64,000 nucleotides of DNA, from positions 1-64,000 of the forward strand of contig JAQYVY010000013.1 in NCBI GenBank assembly GCA_030145195.1, in the 5' to 3' direction. The first letter of the stretch is position 1. Each line of letters opens with the position of its first letter. The position numbers were made by a program, and so were the translations under genes. The notes beneath the pieces are model-generated. The model ran no database searches and was not told the DNA's origin. It was given only the letters and a program-made list of their open reading frames with translations. Below are positions 1-8,045 of the stretch, in pieces. Source of the stretch: Desulfuromonadales bacterium (GTDB lineage: Bacteria; Desulfobacterota; Desulfuromonadia; Desulfuromonadales; BM103).

Positions 1-35
1 CATTCAGAATAAAATGTAAATCGGGGACCTTAATG

Positions 36-114
36 AACCAACGCGTCAACAAAAAGGCCACCATCAATTGAGATGGAGGCCTTCGCTCTTTAACCAACCC
101 ATTTAAAATCATCC
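36..114. repeat. 79-bp direct repeat, copy 1 (left of HigBA-like module)
   Basis: This 79-bp stretch recurs at 906-984 at a constant offset of 870 bases with only a few mismatches. Inside each copy is a hairpin with arms AAGGCCACCATC and GATGGAGGCCTT (GATGGTGGCCTT in copy 2), followed by an AT-rich tail, so each copy holds a probable terminator. The two copies bracket the toxin-antitoxin pair exactly, which suggests that the module was inserted or duplicated together with one terminator. Confidence 0.8.
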
Positions 115-157
115 AGCCTCACACCCCGACTGCACCTGATCAATTAAAGAAAACAAG

Positions 158-190
158 TTGACATTGGTAACTTTAATGTTACCATATGAG
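158..190 (+). promoter_or_regulatory. promoter and operator of the HigBA-like module
   Basis: A perfect -35 hexamer TTGACA at 158-163 is followed about 16-17 bases later by a weak -10 (TACCAT/ACCATA). The spacer holds a palindrome, GGTAAC at 166-171 and GTTACC at 178-183, separated by TTTAAT. A palindrome between -35 and -10 is the expected place for an antitoxin operator, so this is probably where the downstream antitoxin represses its own operon. Placement is by eye. Confidence 0.6.
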
Positions 191-215
191 CATGTTATGA
201 TTTTTTGGAGGGGAT

Positions 216-545
216 ATGGAGATACGTGAGTATCTGACTGCCGAGGGGCACAGTCCGTTTGCCAGGTGGTTCAATAAACTTGATGCCCGGTCAGCAGTCA
301 AAGTCACTGTCGCACTCAACCGCATGGGACGGGGAAATTTTTCCAACACGAAGGGGTTGGGCGGGATCATTGAATACAAAATCGATTATGGCCCTGGCTA
401 CTGGGTCTATTTCGGACGTGATGGTGATGTCCTGATTTTATTACTGGGTGGCGGCACCAAGAAAACCCAGAGTCAGGATATCTTGTCGGCGAAACGATGT
501 TGGTCCGATTACAAAAACCGCAAAAGAGCAGGAAGGAAATCATAA
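216..545 (+). CDS. HigB-like (RelE/ParE superfamily) toxin
   Basis: This 109-residue protein resembles the phage-derived Gp49/HigB-like 'addiction module killer' family, whose RelE fold usually makes ribosome-dependent mRNA interferases. Visible family features are the N-terminal FARWFNKLDARSAVKV stretch, the central GLGGIIEYKIDYGPGYWVYF strand region and the late LLLGGGTKKTQ-DI segment. The length is normal for the family. The start has a strong GGAGGGG site seven bases upstream. The antitoxin follows after one base, so the order is toxin first, as in HigBA. Both genes lie between two 79-bp repeats with terminators. The family call is firm; the target is inferred from the family. Confidence 0.87.
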   Translation: MEIREYLTAEGHSPFARWFNKLDARSAVKVTVALNRMGRGNFSNTKGLGGIIEYKIDYGPGYWVYFGRDGDVLILLLGGGTKKTQSQDILSAKRCWSDYKNRKRAGRKS

Positions 546-546
546 G

Positions 547-867
547 ATGCCATTATCACGCTCATTCCGGGAAACAGTGATGTCTCGGGTCCAAAATGAT
601 CCTGAATTTCGCGTTGAGTTGATCAGCGAGGCGACATCTGCCTTTCTTGATGGCGACATCGATACAGGCAAAGGGCTCCTGCGCGACTATTTGAACGCGA
701 CGGGGAGTCTCCCCAATATCGCCCGTGCTCTAAATAAAGAGGACAAGAGTCTGCGCCGCATGCTTGGGCCGAAAGGCAATCCGACCCTGAAAAATTTTAT
801 CGAATTGCTGAATGCCTGCCAACAGGTGGAACAAGTGCGCTTCGAAGTGAAGGTTGTGCATCAATAG
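547..867 (+). CDS. HigA-like antitoxin (helix-turn-helix)
   Basis: The 106-residue protein is the partner of the preceding toxin. ATG 547 is preferred because it begins one base after the toxin stop and gives the usual antitoxin length; a longer frame from 448 would run through the toxin gene. The middle (TGSLPNIARALNKEDKSLRRMLGPKGNPTL) matches the helix-turn-helix of the putative addiction-module antitoxin family associated with Gp49-like toxins. It should bind and neutralise the toxin and bind the palindrome at 166-183 to repress the operon. Its terminator is inside the second 79-bp repeat. Confidence 0.86.
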   Translation: MPLSRSFRETVMSRVQNDPEFRVELISEATSAFLDGDIDTGKGLLRDYLNATGSLPNIARALNKEDKSLRRMLGPKGNPTLKNFIELLNACQQVEQVRFEVKVVHQ

Positions 868-905
868 AAAATAATCTCGAGGTTCTTGGGACACCACACC
901 GAATC

Positions 906-984
906 AACCAACCCGTTAACAAAAAGGCCACCATCAATTGAGATGGTGGCCTTCGCTATTTAACCAATCAATTTAAAATCAACC
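906..984. repeat. 79-bp direct repeat, copy 2 (right of HigBA-like module)
   Basis: This is the second copy of the repeat at 36-114. Its hairpin arms, AAGGCCACCATC (924-935) and GATGGTGGCCTT (942-953), pair perfectly around AATTGA, whereas copy 1 has one mismatch. It most likely terminates higBA transcription. Confidence 0.8.
924..960 (+). terminator. terminator after HigA-like gene
   Basis: A perfect 12-bp stem (924-935 with 942-953) and a six-base loop are followed by CGCTATTTAA. The T-run is short, but the stem is strong and nearly symmetric, so it could act on both strands. It sits 57 bases after the antitoxin stop. Confidence 0.6.
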
Positions 985-1046
985 GCCCTCGCAGCGCAAA
1001 AGCCGAAAGGCTATTTTCACGCCCGTTCAATGCATTCACTCAAGTC

Positions 1047-1170
1047 GCACCAAAAGTAGGCGCCATGAGGCGAAGGCGCAAAGCAAATTAAAAACTATTG
1101 TCTTAACCAAGACCTTAAAGGTTTAACTTGGCGGACTTTGCGGCTTTGATGAAGGCTATGATTTTCTGGG
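1047..1170. repeat. dispersed inverted-repeat element (variant copy)
   Basis: This AT-rich stretch of the 364-base gap 868-1230 has outward ends reading AGGCGAAGGCGCAAAGC (about 1068) and GGCGGACTTTGCGGCTTTGATG (about 1132), which pair imperfectly. The left flank CCAAAAGTAGGCGCC is also found, inverted, at 58589-58603 beside another copy of the family. No gene is visible in this gap. Confidence 0.45.
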
Positions 1171-1230
1171 ATGAGATCGAGGGCTTAGAGCGGTAAATGT
1201 CCAAGGTCAGGGGCTGCCCCCCTCTCCGGG

Positions 1231-1524
1231 CTAAAGATGCCTGTCAAAATCCATCTTCTGGTGCAATATTCTCACTACGTCAACGACACCATCTCTGGTC
1301 ACCTTAAAGAAAATGACATGAGAGCCTGACCTTAATTTCCTATATCCTTTTCGCACGTCACCAATATCAACAGATTTTGTCAGATCACGGGTCTGCTCTT
1401 GCATCGTAGCCCATAGCTCACGTATATACTTTTCAGCTTGCTCAACACCCCATTCAGAATAGGTGTAATCCCAAACATCTGAAAGATCTGCTTTTGCTTT
1501 GGGCGATAAAACGACTCCACTCAT
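1231..1524 (-). CDS. parE: ParE-type toxin (RelE/ParE family)
   Basis: This 97-residue protein has the full ParE pattern: N-terminal LSPKAKADLSDVWDYT, a central GDVRKGYRKLRSGSH segment and a C-terminal VVRILHQKMDFDRHL block. Characterised ParE toxins poison DNA gyrase, although some members act otherwise. It begins within the last codons of the antitoxin gene (a 4-base overlap, ATGA), so the two are translationally coupled. It is a distant paralogue of the toxin at 49276-49593: both share the GSHVI(F/Y)F and VRILH motifs. Confidence 0.93.
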   Translation of the reverse strand: MSGVVLSPKAKADLSDVWDYTYSEWGVEQAEKYIRELWATMQEQTRDLTKSVDIGDVRKGYRKLRSGSHVIFFKVTRDGVVDVVRILHQKMDFDRHL

Positions 1525-1754
1525 AAGGATAAGGACTTTTTCTTGTCAGCAATGAAAGCTTCAAGATCCAATCCAGTAGAGGGTCCTGAGTTTTCTCCTT
1601 CAATTAACGCTTGTCGCAATTGCTCCAATTTTATGTGGTCTCTTCTGATCAGGTCTCGCACGTAGTCCGAAGAGTTAGAGTACCTCCCAGAGCGAACGCA
1701 TTCTTCAACCCAGGTCTTCATTTGCTCTGGCAGCGATATGTTCATTGTGGCCAT
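1521..1754 (-). CDS. parD: ParD-type antitoxin (ribbon-helix-helix)
   Basis: The 77-residue protein begins MATMNISLPEQMKTWVEE, the ribbon-helix-helix strand and first helix of the ParD/CC2985 antitoxin family, and continues with GRYSNSSDYVRDLIR, the second helix. The C-terminal part, GENSGPSTGLDLEAF, is the toxin-wrapping tail. It lies immediately upstream of and overlaps the toxin gene. A GGAGG-like site (AAAAAGGAGGCA) precedes the ATG. It should repress its own promoter through the repeats at 1793-1825. Confidence 0.93.
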   Translation of the reverse strand: MATMNISLPEQMKTWVEECVRSGRYSNSSDYVRDLIRRDHIKLEQLRQALIEGENSGPSTGLDLEAFIADKKKSLSL

Positions 1755-1792
1755 AATTGCCTCCTTTTTATTCAGGTCTTAGAAACACCCTA

Positions 1793-1825
1793 TGGCAATC
1801 TTTGCCAATTGTCAATCCTTGCCAA
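1793..1825 (-). promoter_or_regulatory. parDE promoter/operator repeats
   Basis: Read on the minus strand, this has two tandem copies of TTGGCAA(G/A)GATTG, with a TTGACA hexamer at their junction that could serve as the -35. A matching -10 is poor (TAGGGT). Tandem or inverted sites just upstream of parD are what ParD proteins bind, so autoregulation is the likely role. Confidence 0.55.
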
Positions 1826-2027
1826 CATCTTTAGAACTAATAACGGTCTCAATCACCTCGGTGCTGGGCCTGGGGTCACTCAAGATTAAGACCCCAATCC
1901 TTGACCCAACCACGCCCTTCCATTGACCCACCACCATGATTTGATTTGCCCCCCCCCTTTGATACGGAGCCTCCCGGCTCCACCAACGCAACGTTTCTTA
2001 ATCGGTGATGACGCGACCCTACACGGG

Positions 2028-2076
2028 GGAAGGGGCCAGCCCACAACTGCGGACAAAAAGGAGACTGGCCCCTTCC
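2028..2076. repeat. REP-like palindrome GGAAGGGGCCAG
   Basis: The perfect inverted repeat GGAAGGGGCCAG (2028-2039) and CTGGCCCCTTCC (2065-2076) surrounds a 25-base spacer. It resembles other GGGG(A/T)CAG palindromes in this window (32147-32185, 52477-52513) and may belong to REP sequences moved by Y1 (RAYT) transposases. There is no T-run, so it is not an ordinary terminator. Confidence 0.6.
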
Positions 2077-2077
2077 T

Positions 2078-2377
2078 TTAGGTGTAAGGACGGAGACCGT
2101 CTTCATCTTTTGCAAACTGCCTCATGGTGTCGCACATGATCTCCCGGCGGGTCGACTTGGAACCGACAATGGCGACGGTTGAATCCGGCTCGGTGAAGTG
2201 AATCAGCTGGTCGTTCCAGGTCAGGTTGTTGGCAAGTTTTATCCCCATAAACTGTATTTTTTGGCAGATGACCTTGACTGTGGGCATGAGGTCTTCAAGG
2301 TACTTGCTCTGTAAGGGGGGGGGTAAGTTATGTAACTTGTTCATCGTTCGTAATGGTGTTGTAAGCCATGTTCTCAA
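2078..2377 (-). CDS. doubtful 99-aa reading frame, unrecognised
   Basis: This open frame has a fairly protein-like middle (KYLEDLMPTVKVICQKIQF, then DSTVAIVGSKSTRREIM), but I do not recognise a family. Its N-terminal part runs through the short repeat element. No clear ribosome site precedes it. It may be the tail of a decayed mobile-element gene or chance. I list it so that the stretch is not silently dropped. Confidence 0.2.
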   Translation of the reverse strand: MRTWLTTPLRTMNKLHNLPPPLQSKYLEDLMPTVKVICQKIQFMGIKLANNLTWNDQLIHFTEPDSTVAIVGSKSTRREIMCDTMRQFAKDEDGLRPYT

Positions 2378-2397
2378 AAACTTACCAATGTCCCTCT
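2318..2397. repeat. element of the GGGACATTGGTAAG family
   Basis: One end reads GGTAAGTTATGTAACTTG and the other ACTTACCAATGTCCC, which is inverted relative to the copy at 26732-26767. The shared core is GGGACATTGGTAA(C/G)TT with a near-palindromic AACTTATGTAAGTT. It appears to be a short dispersed non-coding repeat. Confidence 0.45.
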
Positions 2398-2672
2398 TAA
2401 ATGTTTCTGTTTCTCTTTGTCTTTCTTTAAAACCAAAAGCAGAGCCGGCGAGACGACACCCGCTGACTTAAAGTTTTTGCCCCCCGCGATTTCCGACTCA
2501 ACGCCCCGATTATTTGTGGTATTATTTATCACATTGGTTATTGTCAGACTTGGCAAGCCATGAGCTCGATCTATCTTTCGAAAATCACCCGTGAGGGTAT
2601 CAAAAGACTGATGGGAACAGATGAGCTTATCTTTTCATGGTGATAAATCACCTAACCCAGAAAGGCCAAAAG

Positions 2673-4043
2673 ATGTTCAAAATGGATGAAGTGATCAAAA
2701 TCAGGGGGATGATGGTGAAAGCCCGCATTGCACAAAGTGTGTTTGAATCGTTCGACCAAGCAGGCGTGGATGCCATTGTCAAAGCAATTGGCAAGGTTGT
2801 TTACGACAATGCAGAAGAACTCGCCAAAGATGCGGTCGAAGAAACCGGCATGGGCGTCTACGCAGACAAGGTTGCCAAGAACAAAGGCAAGGCAAAGGTA
2901 ATTTGGAATCACCTCAAAGATAAAAAATCAGTCGGCATCATTGGCCGTGACGAAAGCAAAGGTCTCGTCTTTGTTGCCAAGCCCAAAGGTGTTGTCGGTG
3001 CAATCATGCCCACCACAAATCCCGTTGTCACCCTCATGTGCAATGCCATGCTGGCACTCAAGGGACGCAATGCGATCATGATTGCGCCGCACCCCCGGGC
3101 AAAAGCCGTTACCATCAAAACTGCCCGCCTTATAAATGAAAAGATTATCAAACTCGGCGGACCGGAGAACCTTATTCAATGTATTGAAGAACCCACCCTC
3201 CCCTTAACCCAGGAGCTGATGAAATCTGTGGATGTGCTTGTGGCAACAGGTGGTCCTGCGATGGTTAATGCTGCTTACAGCAGTGGCAAACCCTCTTATG
3301 GCGTCGGTCCGGGAAACGTTCAGGTTCTCATTGACGAGGGCATCGACTTTAACGACGCAGCACAAAAAGTGATCGACGGACGAAAATTCGATAACGGCAT
3401 CATCTGCTCTGGCGAACAGTCCATTATTGCCCCGGCAGGGAAATATGACGACGTTATGGCTGCTTTTAAAGCAAATGGTGCCTTCTACGTCGAAGATCAA
3501 GCCGTCGTCGATAAATTCAGAACGGCGCTATTTAAAGAAGGACATCTTTGCATTGATGCTGTTGGACAGAGCGTGGCAAAAATGGGCGAGCTAGCAGGGG
3601 TTGAGATCCCCTATAATACGAAAGTGATTCTGTTGCGTTCGAACGATAAGGATGATGACGTCTTGCGTAAAGAGAAGATGTTCCCCGTTATGGTCACCTT
3701 CAAATATGATACGTTTGCGGAGGCAATAACCATCGCCAAACAAAATCTCTTCATTGAAGGTGCCGGTCACTCGGCAGCCATTCATTCAAATAATAAAGAA
3801 AACATTGAAGCCGCCGGCATCCAACTTCCGATCAGTCGTCTGGTCGTCAATGAACCCTGCTCGACGACTGCCGGAGGCAGCTTGTATAACGGTTTCGCAC
3901 CGACCACAACACTGGGGTGCGGCTCATGGGGGAACAATTCAATCTCGGAAAATCTCGATTACATGCACTTGATCAATGTTTCAAGAGTTGGTTATGCCCT
4001 AAAAAACAGACCGGTTCCTACCGATGAGGAGATATGGGCCTAG
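2673..4043 (+). CDS. CoA-acylating aldehyde dehydrogenase, SucD-like
   Basis: The 456-residue protein belongs to the acylating aldehyde dehydrogenases, which convert an aldehyde, CoA and NAD(P)+ to acyl-CoA. The nearest relative I recall is Clostridium kluyveri succinate-semialdehyde dehydrogenase SucD: shared blocks include GKVVYDNAEELAKDAVEETG, GRKFDNGIICSGEQS (catalytic Cys), LPISRLVVN and TLGCGSWGNNSISENL. EutE/AdhE-N-type acetaldehyde dehydrogenase activity is the main alternative. ATG 2673 is chosen over the frame start at 2637 because AAAGG lies seven bases upstream and the family length fits. It stands alone, with no alcohol dehydrogenase or CoA transferase beside it, so the substrate cannot be read from context. 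Confidence 0.9.
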   Translation: MFKMDEVIKIRGMMVKARIAQSVFESFDQAGVDAIVKAIGKVVYDNAEELAKDAVEETGMGVYADKVAKNKGKAKVIWNHLKDKKSVGIIGRDESKGLVFVAKPKGVVGAIMPTTNPVVTLMCNAMLALKGRNAIMIAPHPRAKAVTIKTARLINEKIIKLGGPENLIQCIEEPTLPLTQELMKSVDVLVATGGPAMVNAAYSSGKPSYGVGPGNVQVLIDEGIDFNDAAQKVIDGRKFDNGIICSGEQSIIAPAGKYDDVMAAFKANGAFYVEDQAVVDKFRTALFKEGHLCIDAVGQSVAKMGELAGVEIPYNTKVILLRSNDKDDDVLRKEKMFPVMVTFKYDTFAEAITIAKQNLFIEGAGHSAAIHSNNKENIEAAGIQLPISRLVVNEPCSTTAGGSLYNGFAPTTTLGCGSWGNNSISENLDYMHLINVSRVGYALKNRPVPTDEEIWA

Positions 4044-4337
4044 GGTTACAAAACTGACAAGCTTCATCCCTGCACCACAATTAGGCGTTTGAGAGCACCG
4101 GGGTCGTACCAAATTAACTAGCTGAAATCACATCAATTCAGTGCCGCGGGAAGGGGTCAGCCCTCGACATGGGACAAGAGTAAAGGAAAAGACGTCGATG
4201 AAATCATGCGTTGCCTTGTTTGAGCTCCAGGAACAAGCCCGTGGCCAGGCCAGACCACAAGCCACTGAAACCACATAACCTTCAATAGCACACCATCCCC
4301 CCCTTATAGCCCCATTTTCGGCCCTACGTCATCACCG

Positions 4338-4820
4338 TCAAGCAACCGCGACAATAGTGAAGGTTTTCCGGGCAGCGCCCTTGCCGACATGAATTTCATC
4401 GTCACAGACCTTCCCCAGCAGAGCACGCCCTAAAGGTGACTCCGGTGTGATGACAATACACTCCACATCGCCATCGACCACTTTCAAGCCCCCAGCATCC
4501 GGCCCTAAAAAAACCTGACGGCAACTGCCGTTATCCGCCTCAAGAGTAACAACTGCGGTTAATCGAATAGCTGTTTCCGCGTCAAAAGAACGCAGTGTCA
4601 ACTTCTGGTAACTCGATAACGACCGGCGAATATCCTGGGCACGGTTAGCCTGCCCTTGCGCAACATACGAAGCTTCCAGCCCGGTGGTGTCGTATTTATT
4701 GTCGGGCAGACACTCTGCGTGCGTCGCGGCGGCATGAGCCGTCTTAGCCGCATCGGTCAGCAGTTTAAGGTCGGCAGTCAGGGTTGTGATGATTGTGTCT
4801 AGCAACTCAGCTTTATTCAT
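4338..4820 (-). CDS. GreA/GreB C-terminal-domain protein
   Basis: This 160-residue protein has a helical N-terminal half and a C-terminal Gre domain. TPESPLGRALLGKVCDDEI (about 124-142) corresponds to the conserved SP-GRAL-GK-GD block of GreA/GreB. The N-terminal half is not a clear coiled coil with acidic tip, so it may bind RNA polymerase without promoting transcript cleavage, as some Gre homologues do. It is transcribed alone, divergently from tex. The function in elongation is inferred from the domain. Confidence 0.75.
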   Translation of the reverse strand: MNKAELLDTIITTLTADLKLLTDAAKTAHAAATHAECLPDNKYDTTGLEASYVAQGQANRAQDIRRSLSSYQKLTLRSFDAETAIRLTAVVTLEADNGSCRQVFLGPDAGGLKVVDGDVECIVITPESPLGRALLGKVCDDEIHVGKGAARKTFTIVAVA

Positions 4821-4976
4821 AAAGAAACTTTCTCATAGAGGGAAGGATTGATGCAAGGTGTAGGGCTTTAATTTGGTGACAGTTACCAGTTTTACTCTCG
4901 AACATTTGCTGTTATGTTAGTATCACCCCGCTGAAAAACCACGACCCCAAAAGCTGCTCAAGAGGACAAACCGTCG

Positions 4977-7265
4977 ATGTCAGAAACAACAAAAAGCTCC
5001 ACCCTCAAAATCCTGGTCGAAGAGACCAGCCTGAACATAGCGCAAGTCAAACAAACCGTGGCCCTGCTCGAAGAGGGCGCAACCGTGCCTTTTATCGCCC
5101 GCTACCGCAAAGAGGCCACCGGCGAACTTGATGAAGTACAGATCCGCCTGATACAGGAACGTCTCGAATATCACAAGGCGTTGAACGACCGCCGCGAGAC
5201 GATTCTTAAATCAATCGAGGATCAAGGCAAGTTGTCCCCGGAACTGCGGCAAAAGATTGAGGCGACCCGACAGAAAACCGAACTGGAGGACCTCTACCTG
5301 CCCTTTAAGCCGAAGCGTCGCACCAAGGCGTCAATTGCCAAAGAACGTGGTCTGGAACCACTGGCCGAGCAACTATCAGCCGCACGTGGCAACGGAGCGA
5401 CCGCATTACAACTGGCGGCACCTTTTATCAACCCGGAACTGGAAGTCGCCACTGCGGAAGACGCGTTACTTGGAGCGGGCCATATTCTCGCCGAACAGTT
5501 TGCCGATGTCGCCGAGGCGCGTGCAATTGTCCGCGAGTTGACCTGGCAGCAGGGCCTGTTCTGTTCACAACCGGCCCGAGGCAAGGAAGAGACCGTCAGC
5601 AAATTTGAAATGTACTACGATTTCAGCGAACCGCTCCGGCAGATCCCGTCACACCGCATGCTAGCCATGCGCCGGGGCGAAAAAGAAGATGTATTGCGGT
5701 TGCGGATTGAGGCTCCAGAGGAGGAGATCCTCAGCCGTCTTTCGAGTCTTCTGGTGGCCGGTGAGAGTCGCTTCGCCGAACTGCTGCGGGAATTCATTGC
5801 CGATGCGTACAAACGGCTGCTGGCCCCCTCCATCGAGGTCGATTTGCGGCTACAAACAAAACAGGCGGCCGATGATGCGGCGATTAAAGTTTTCGCCGAG
5901 AACCTGCGCAACCTGCTACTGGCTGCTCCAGCCGGTAGTCACAAAGTTCTCGGGATTGATCCAGGCTTGCGTACCGGCTCCAAACTGGCAGCAATTGATG
6001 CCACCGGGCGTTTTCTGGAACATGTGACCATCTATCCCCATACCGGTGGTGGTGCCAAGGTTGAGTCGGCCAGGCGTGAGCTATTACGCCTGATTTCGGC
6101 TCACGCCATAGAGATGGTGGCGATTGGCAACGGCACCGCTGGTCGCGAAATGGACCAGTTTGTCCGGCTTTGCCTGAAAGACGCCGGAGTAAAGGTGCAG
6201 GTGGTGATGGTCAGTGAAGCCGGGGCCAGCATCTATTCGGCCTCGGATATTGCCCGTGAGGAGTTCCCGGATCTTGACCTGACGGTGCGTGGCGCCATCT
6301 CCATCGCCCGCCGCTTGCAGGATCCTTTGGCCGAACTGGTCAAGGTTGAGCCCAAGAGCATCGGCGTCGGTCAATATCAACACGATGTCAGCCAGACGGC
6401 GCTGAAAAAATCTCTCGATGAAGTGGTTGAATCGTGTGTCAATTATGTGGGGGCCGATCTGAACACTGCCAGTTGGGCGCTCTTAAGCTTTGTCTCGGGT
6501 ATCAGCGAAGCCTTGGCCAAGGCGATTGTTCTACAGCGTGACCAGGAAGGCGCCTTTGTGCGACGGGATCAATTGCTCAAGGTGCCGCGTTTTGGCAAGA
6601 AAGCCTATGAGCAGGCGGCCGGTTTCATGCGGATAAGAAAGGGCGAACAACCGCTGGACAATACCGCGGTTCATCCAGAGCGCTACAAATTGGTCAAACA
6701 AATGGCCAAAGATCTCGGGGTGACTCTGCCAGCGCTGATTGCTGAGCCATCGCGGCTCGACCAAATCATGCTGGAGCAGTATATCGGACCGGACATTGGC
6801 CTGCCCACGTTGCGTGACATTGTCACCGAGCTGAAAAAACCGGGCCGCGACCCGCGCGAAAGTTTTGTTACGGCAAGTTTTCGGGCAGATGTAATGGAGG
6901 TCAAAGATCTTAAAGAAGACATGACCCTTAACGGGATCGTGACTAACGTCGCCGCCTTTGGCGCGTTTGTCGATATTGGCGTACATCAGGACGGGCTGGT
7001 GCATGTCAGTCAACTCGCCGACCGCTTTGTTAAAGACCCGAATCAGGTGGTCAAAGTGGGTCAACAAGTGCAAGTCAGGGTGCTGTCGATTGATTTACAG
7101 CGTAAGCGAATAGGCCTGACCATGCGTAAAGGGGAGCAGGAAAAACCGCCCGTTCAAAAGGAGCGGCCTCGAAAACCACAGCCAGAAAAAAAGGTGGATA
7201 CGTCATCAACCGCGATGGCCGATGCGTTAGCAAAATCTGGGTTTCGGGTAAAGAAGGGGAAGTAA
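4977..7265 (+). CDS. tex: Tex-family RNA-binding transcription accessory protein
   Basis: The 762-residue cytoplasmic protein has the normal Tex layout: helical N-terminal region (VPFIARYRKEATGELDE at about 37-53), a YqgF/RNase H-like domain starting near residue 323 (VLGIDPGLRTGSKLAAID), helix-hairpin-helix repeats (about 470-570, with KVPRFGKKAYEQAAGF) and an S1 domain near 648-718 (GIVTNVAAFGAFVDIGVHQDG). A basic, Lys/Pro-rich tail follows. Tex binds nucleic acids and affects transcription; its exact role is unsettled. An AGAGGA site precedes the ATG. It appears monocistronic. Confidence 0.97.
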   Translation: MSETTKSSTLKILVEETSLNIAQVKQTVALLEEGATVPFIARYRKEATGELDEVQIRLIQERLEYHKALNDRRETILKSIEDQGKLSPELRQKIEATRQKTELEDLYLPFKPKRRTKASIAKERGLEPLAEQLSAARGNGATALQLAAPFINPELEVATAEDALLGAGHILAEQFADVAEARAIVRELTWQQGLFCSQPARGKEETVSKFEMYYDFSEPLRQIPSHRMLAMRRGEKEDVLRLRIEAPEEEILSRLSSLLVAGESRFAELLREFIADAYKRLLAPSIEVDLRLQTKQAADDAAIKVFAENLRNLLLAAPAGSHKVLGIDPGLRTGSKLAAIDATGRFLEHVTIYPHTGGGAKVESARRELLRLISAHAIEMVAIGNGTAGREMDQFVRLCLKDAGVKVQVVMVSEAGASIYSASDIAREEFPDLDLTVRGAISIARRLQDPLAELVKVEPKSIGVGQYQHDVSQTALKKSLDEVVESCVNYVGADLNTASWALLSFVSGISEALAKAIVLQRDQEGAFVRRDQLLKVPRFGKKAYEQAAGFMRIRKGEQPLDNTAVHPERYKLVKQMAKDLGVTLPALIAEPSRLDQIMLEQYIGPDIGLPTLRDIVTELKKPGRDPRESFVTASFRADVMEVKDLKEDMTLNGIVTNVAAFGAFVDIGVHQDGLVHVSQLADRFVKDPNQVVKVGQQVQVRVLSIDLQRKRIGLTMRKGEQEKPPVQKERPRKPQPEKKVDTSSTAMADALAKSGFRVKKGK

Positions 7266-7386
7266 GGTTGAAGGGTCTTGAGCCGTTTGTTCGCCCTAAT
7301 ACTGACGAATGATCCGGCTAATTTGGATAATCGCCCCAACTTGATATACTGATCAAAATAGCTGTACAACGATTGAGTAAAGTACT

Positions 7387-7818
7387 ATGAAAAAGATCCT
7401 GATCATCGATGACGACCGTCTTTTCCTGAAATTCCTCGCCGACTATGTGTGCGAGCACTACCCTGCCCTGAAAATTCTTGTCTGCGACAATCCAATTCAG
7501 GGTCTGGCTTCAATTGATGCGGATCTCGACCTGCTGTTGCTCGACCTCGAAATGCCGGATCTTGACGGCACCAAACTTCTGGCCTACGCCACCGAAAAGG
7601 GACTCGACAAAAGCCGCATCATCATCCTCTCTGGTCATGATGCCGACTATCTGCACAAACGCTTCCCCCTGGGCCAGTGCCTGGCAGTACTGAACAAACA
7701 TGAGGCCCGACAGAAAGCTGTGCTCGATATGGTTTTCGGGGCGTTACAAAAGAAGGATGCTCAGGAGACCAAAAGAGTCAAAAAAGAAATCTTAGCCACG
7801 AAGACACAGAGACACTAA
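7387..7818 (+). CDS. receiver-domain-only response regulator
   Basis: The 143-residue protein is a CheY-like receiver: IDDD acidic cluster (7-10), phospho-acceptor Asp in LLLLDLEMPDLDG and ILSGHD at the Thr/Ser switch position. The conserved Lys is probably in LNKHEARQ rather than the usual KP. No output domain follows. The last residues (ATKTQRH) are encoded by a copy of the dispersed CACGAAGACACAGAGACAC repeat, so the C-terminus has been extended by the element. No kinase is adjacent, so the partner is unknown. Confidence 0.85.
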   Translation: MKKILIIDDDRLFLKFLADYVCEHYPALKILVCDNPIQGLASIDADLDLLLLDLEMPDLDGTKLLAYATEKGLDKSRIIILSGHDADYLHKRFPLGQCLAVLNKHEARQKAVLDMVFGALQKKDAQETKRVKKEILATKTQRH

Positions 7819-7857
7819 GGAAAGATTTACACTGTTTGATTTACTGTATACAACGAA

Positions 7858-7883
7858 CAAGGGCGGCCAATGGGCCGCCCTTG
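7858..7883 (+). terminator. hairpin after the receiver gene
   Basis: An 11-bp stem CAAGGGCGGCC (7858-7868) pairs with GGCCGCCCTTG (7873-7883) around AATG. Only a short T-stretch follows (GTGATTT). It lies between convergent genes and could stop both. Confidence 0.6.
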
Positions 7884-7908
7884 GTGATTTAGACTTTTGA
7901 GTATGCCT

Positions 7909-8045
7909 TTAGCGACTGAGGCGACGGGCCAGTTCGTTCACTGTTTCGGGGATGGCGTCCTGGAACATCTCTTTCACTTTGACTTCGGTGACAGTGGTCT
8001 TGCCGCTGGTGACTGACCGCTGAACTGACGAGCGGTAGCAAGAAC
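7909..8045 (-). pseudogene. possible C-terminal gene remnant
   Basis: On the minus strand an open frame without a start codon runs from inside the end of the CvfB-like gene to a TAA at 7909-7911. It encodes a plausible protein tail: TTVTEVKVKEMFQDAIPETV followed by NELARRLSR. Codon use looks coding, but the frame differs from the gene above and no ribosome site is present. It may be the end of a gene removed by a deletion that joined it to the CvfB-like gene. The family is not recognised. Confidence 0.3.

Larger units (their letters stand above)
1860..2672. other. gene-poor stretch with repeat debris
   Basis: Between parD and the aldehyde dehydrogenase I see no convincing gene. The stretch holds runs of C and G, a perfect 12-bp inverted repeat (2028-2039 with 2065-2076) and an element of the 'GGGACATTGGTAAG' family (about 2318-2397). 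Open frames of 60-99 codons exist on both strands but lack good ribosome sites and recognisable motifs. It looks like accumulated mobile-element debris. Confidence 0.5.

Noticed and set aside
4044-4337. possible attC or gene near ATTAGGCGTTTGAG and an ATG frame at 4198
   Set aside because: No paired arms were found for an attC, and the 26-codon frame is too short to support.
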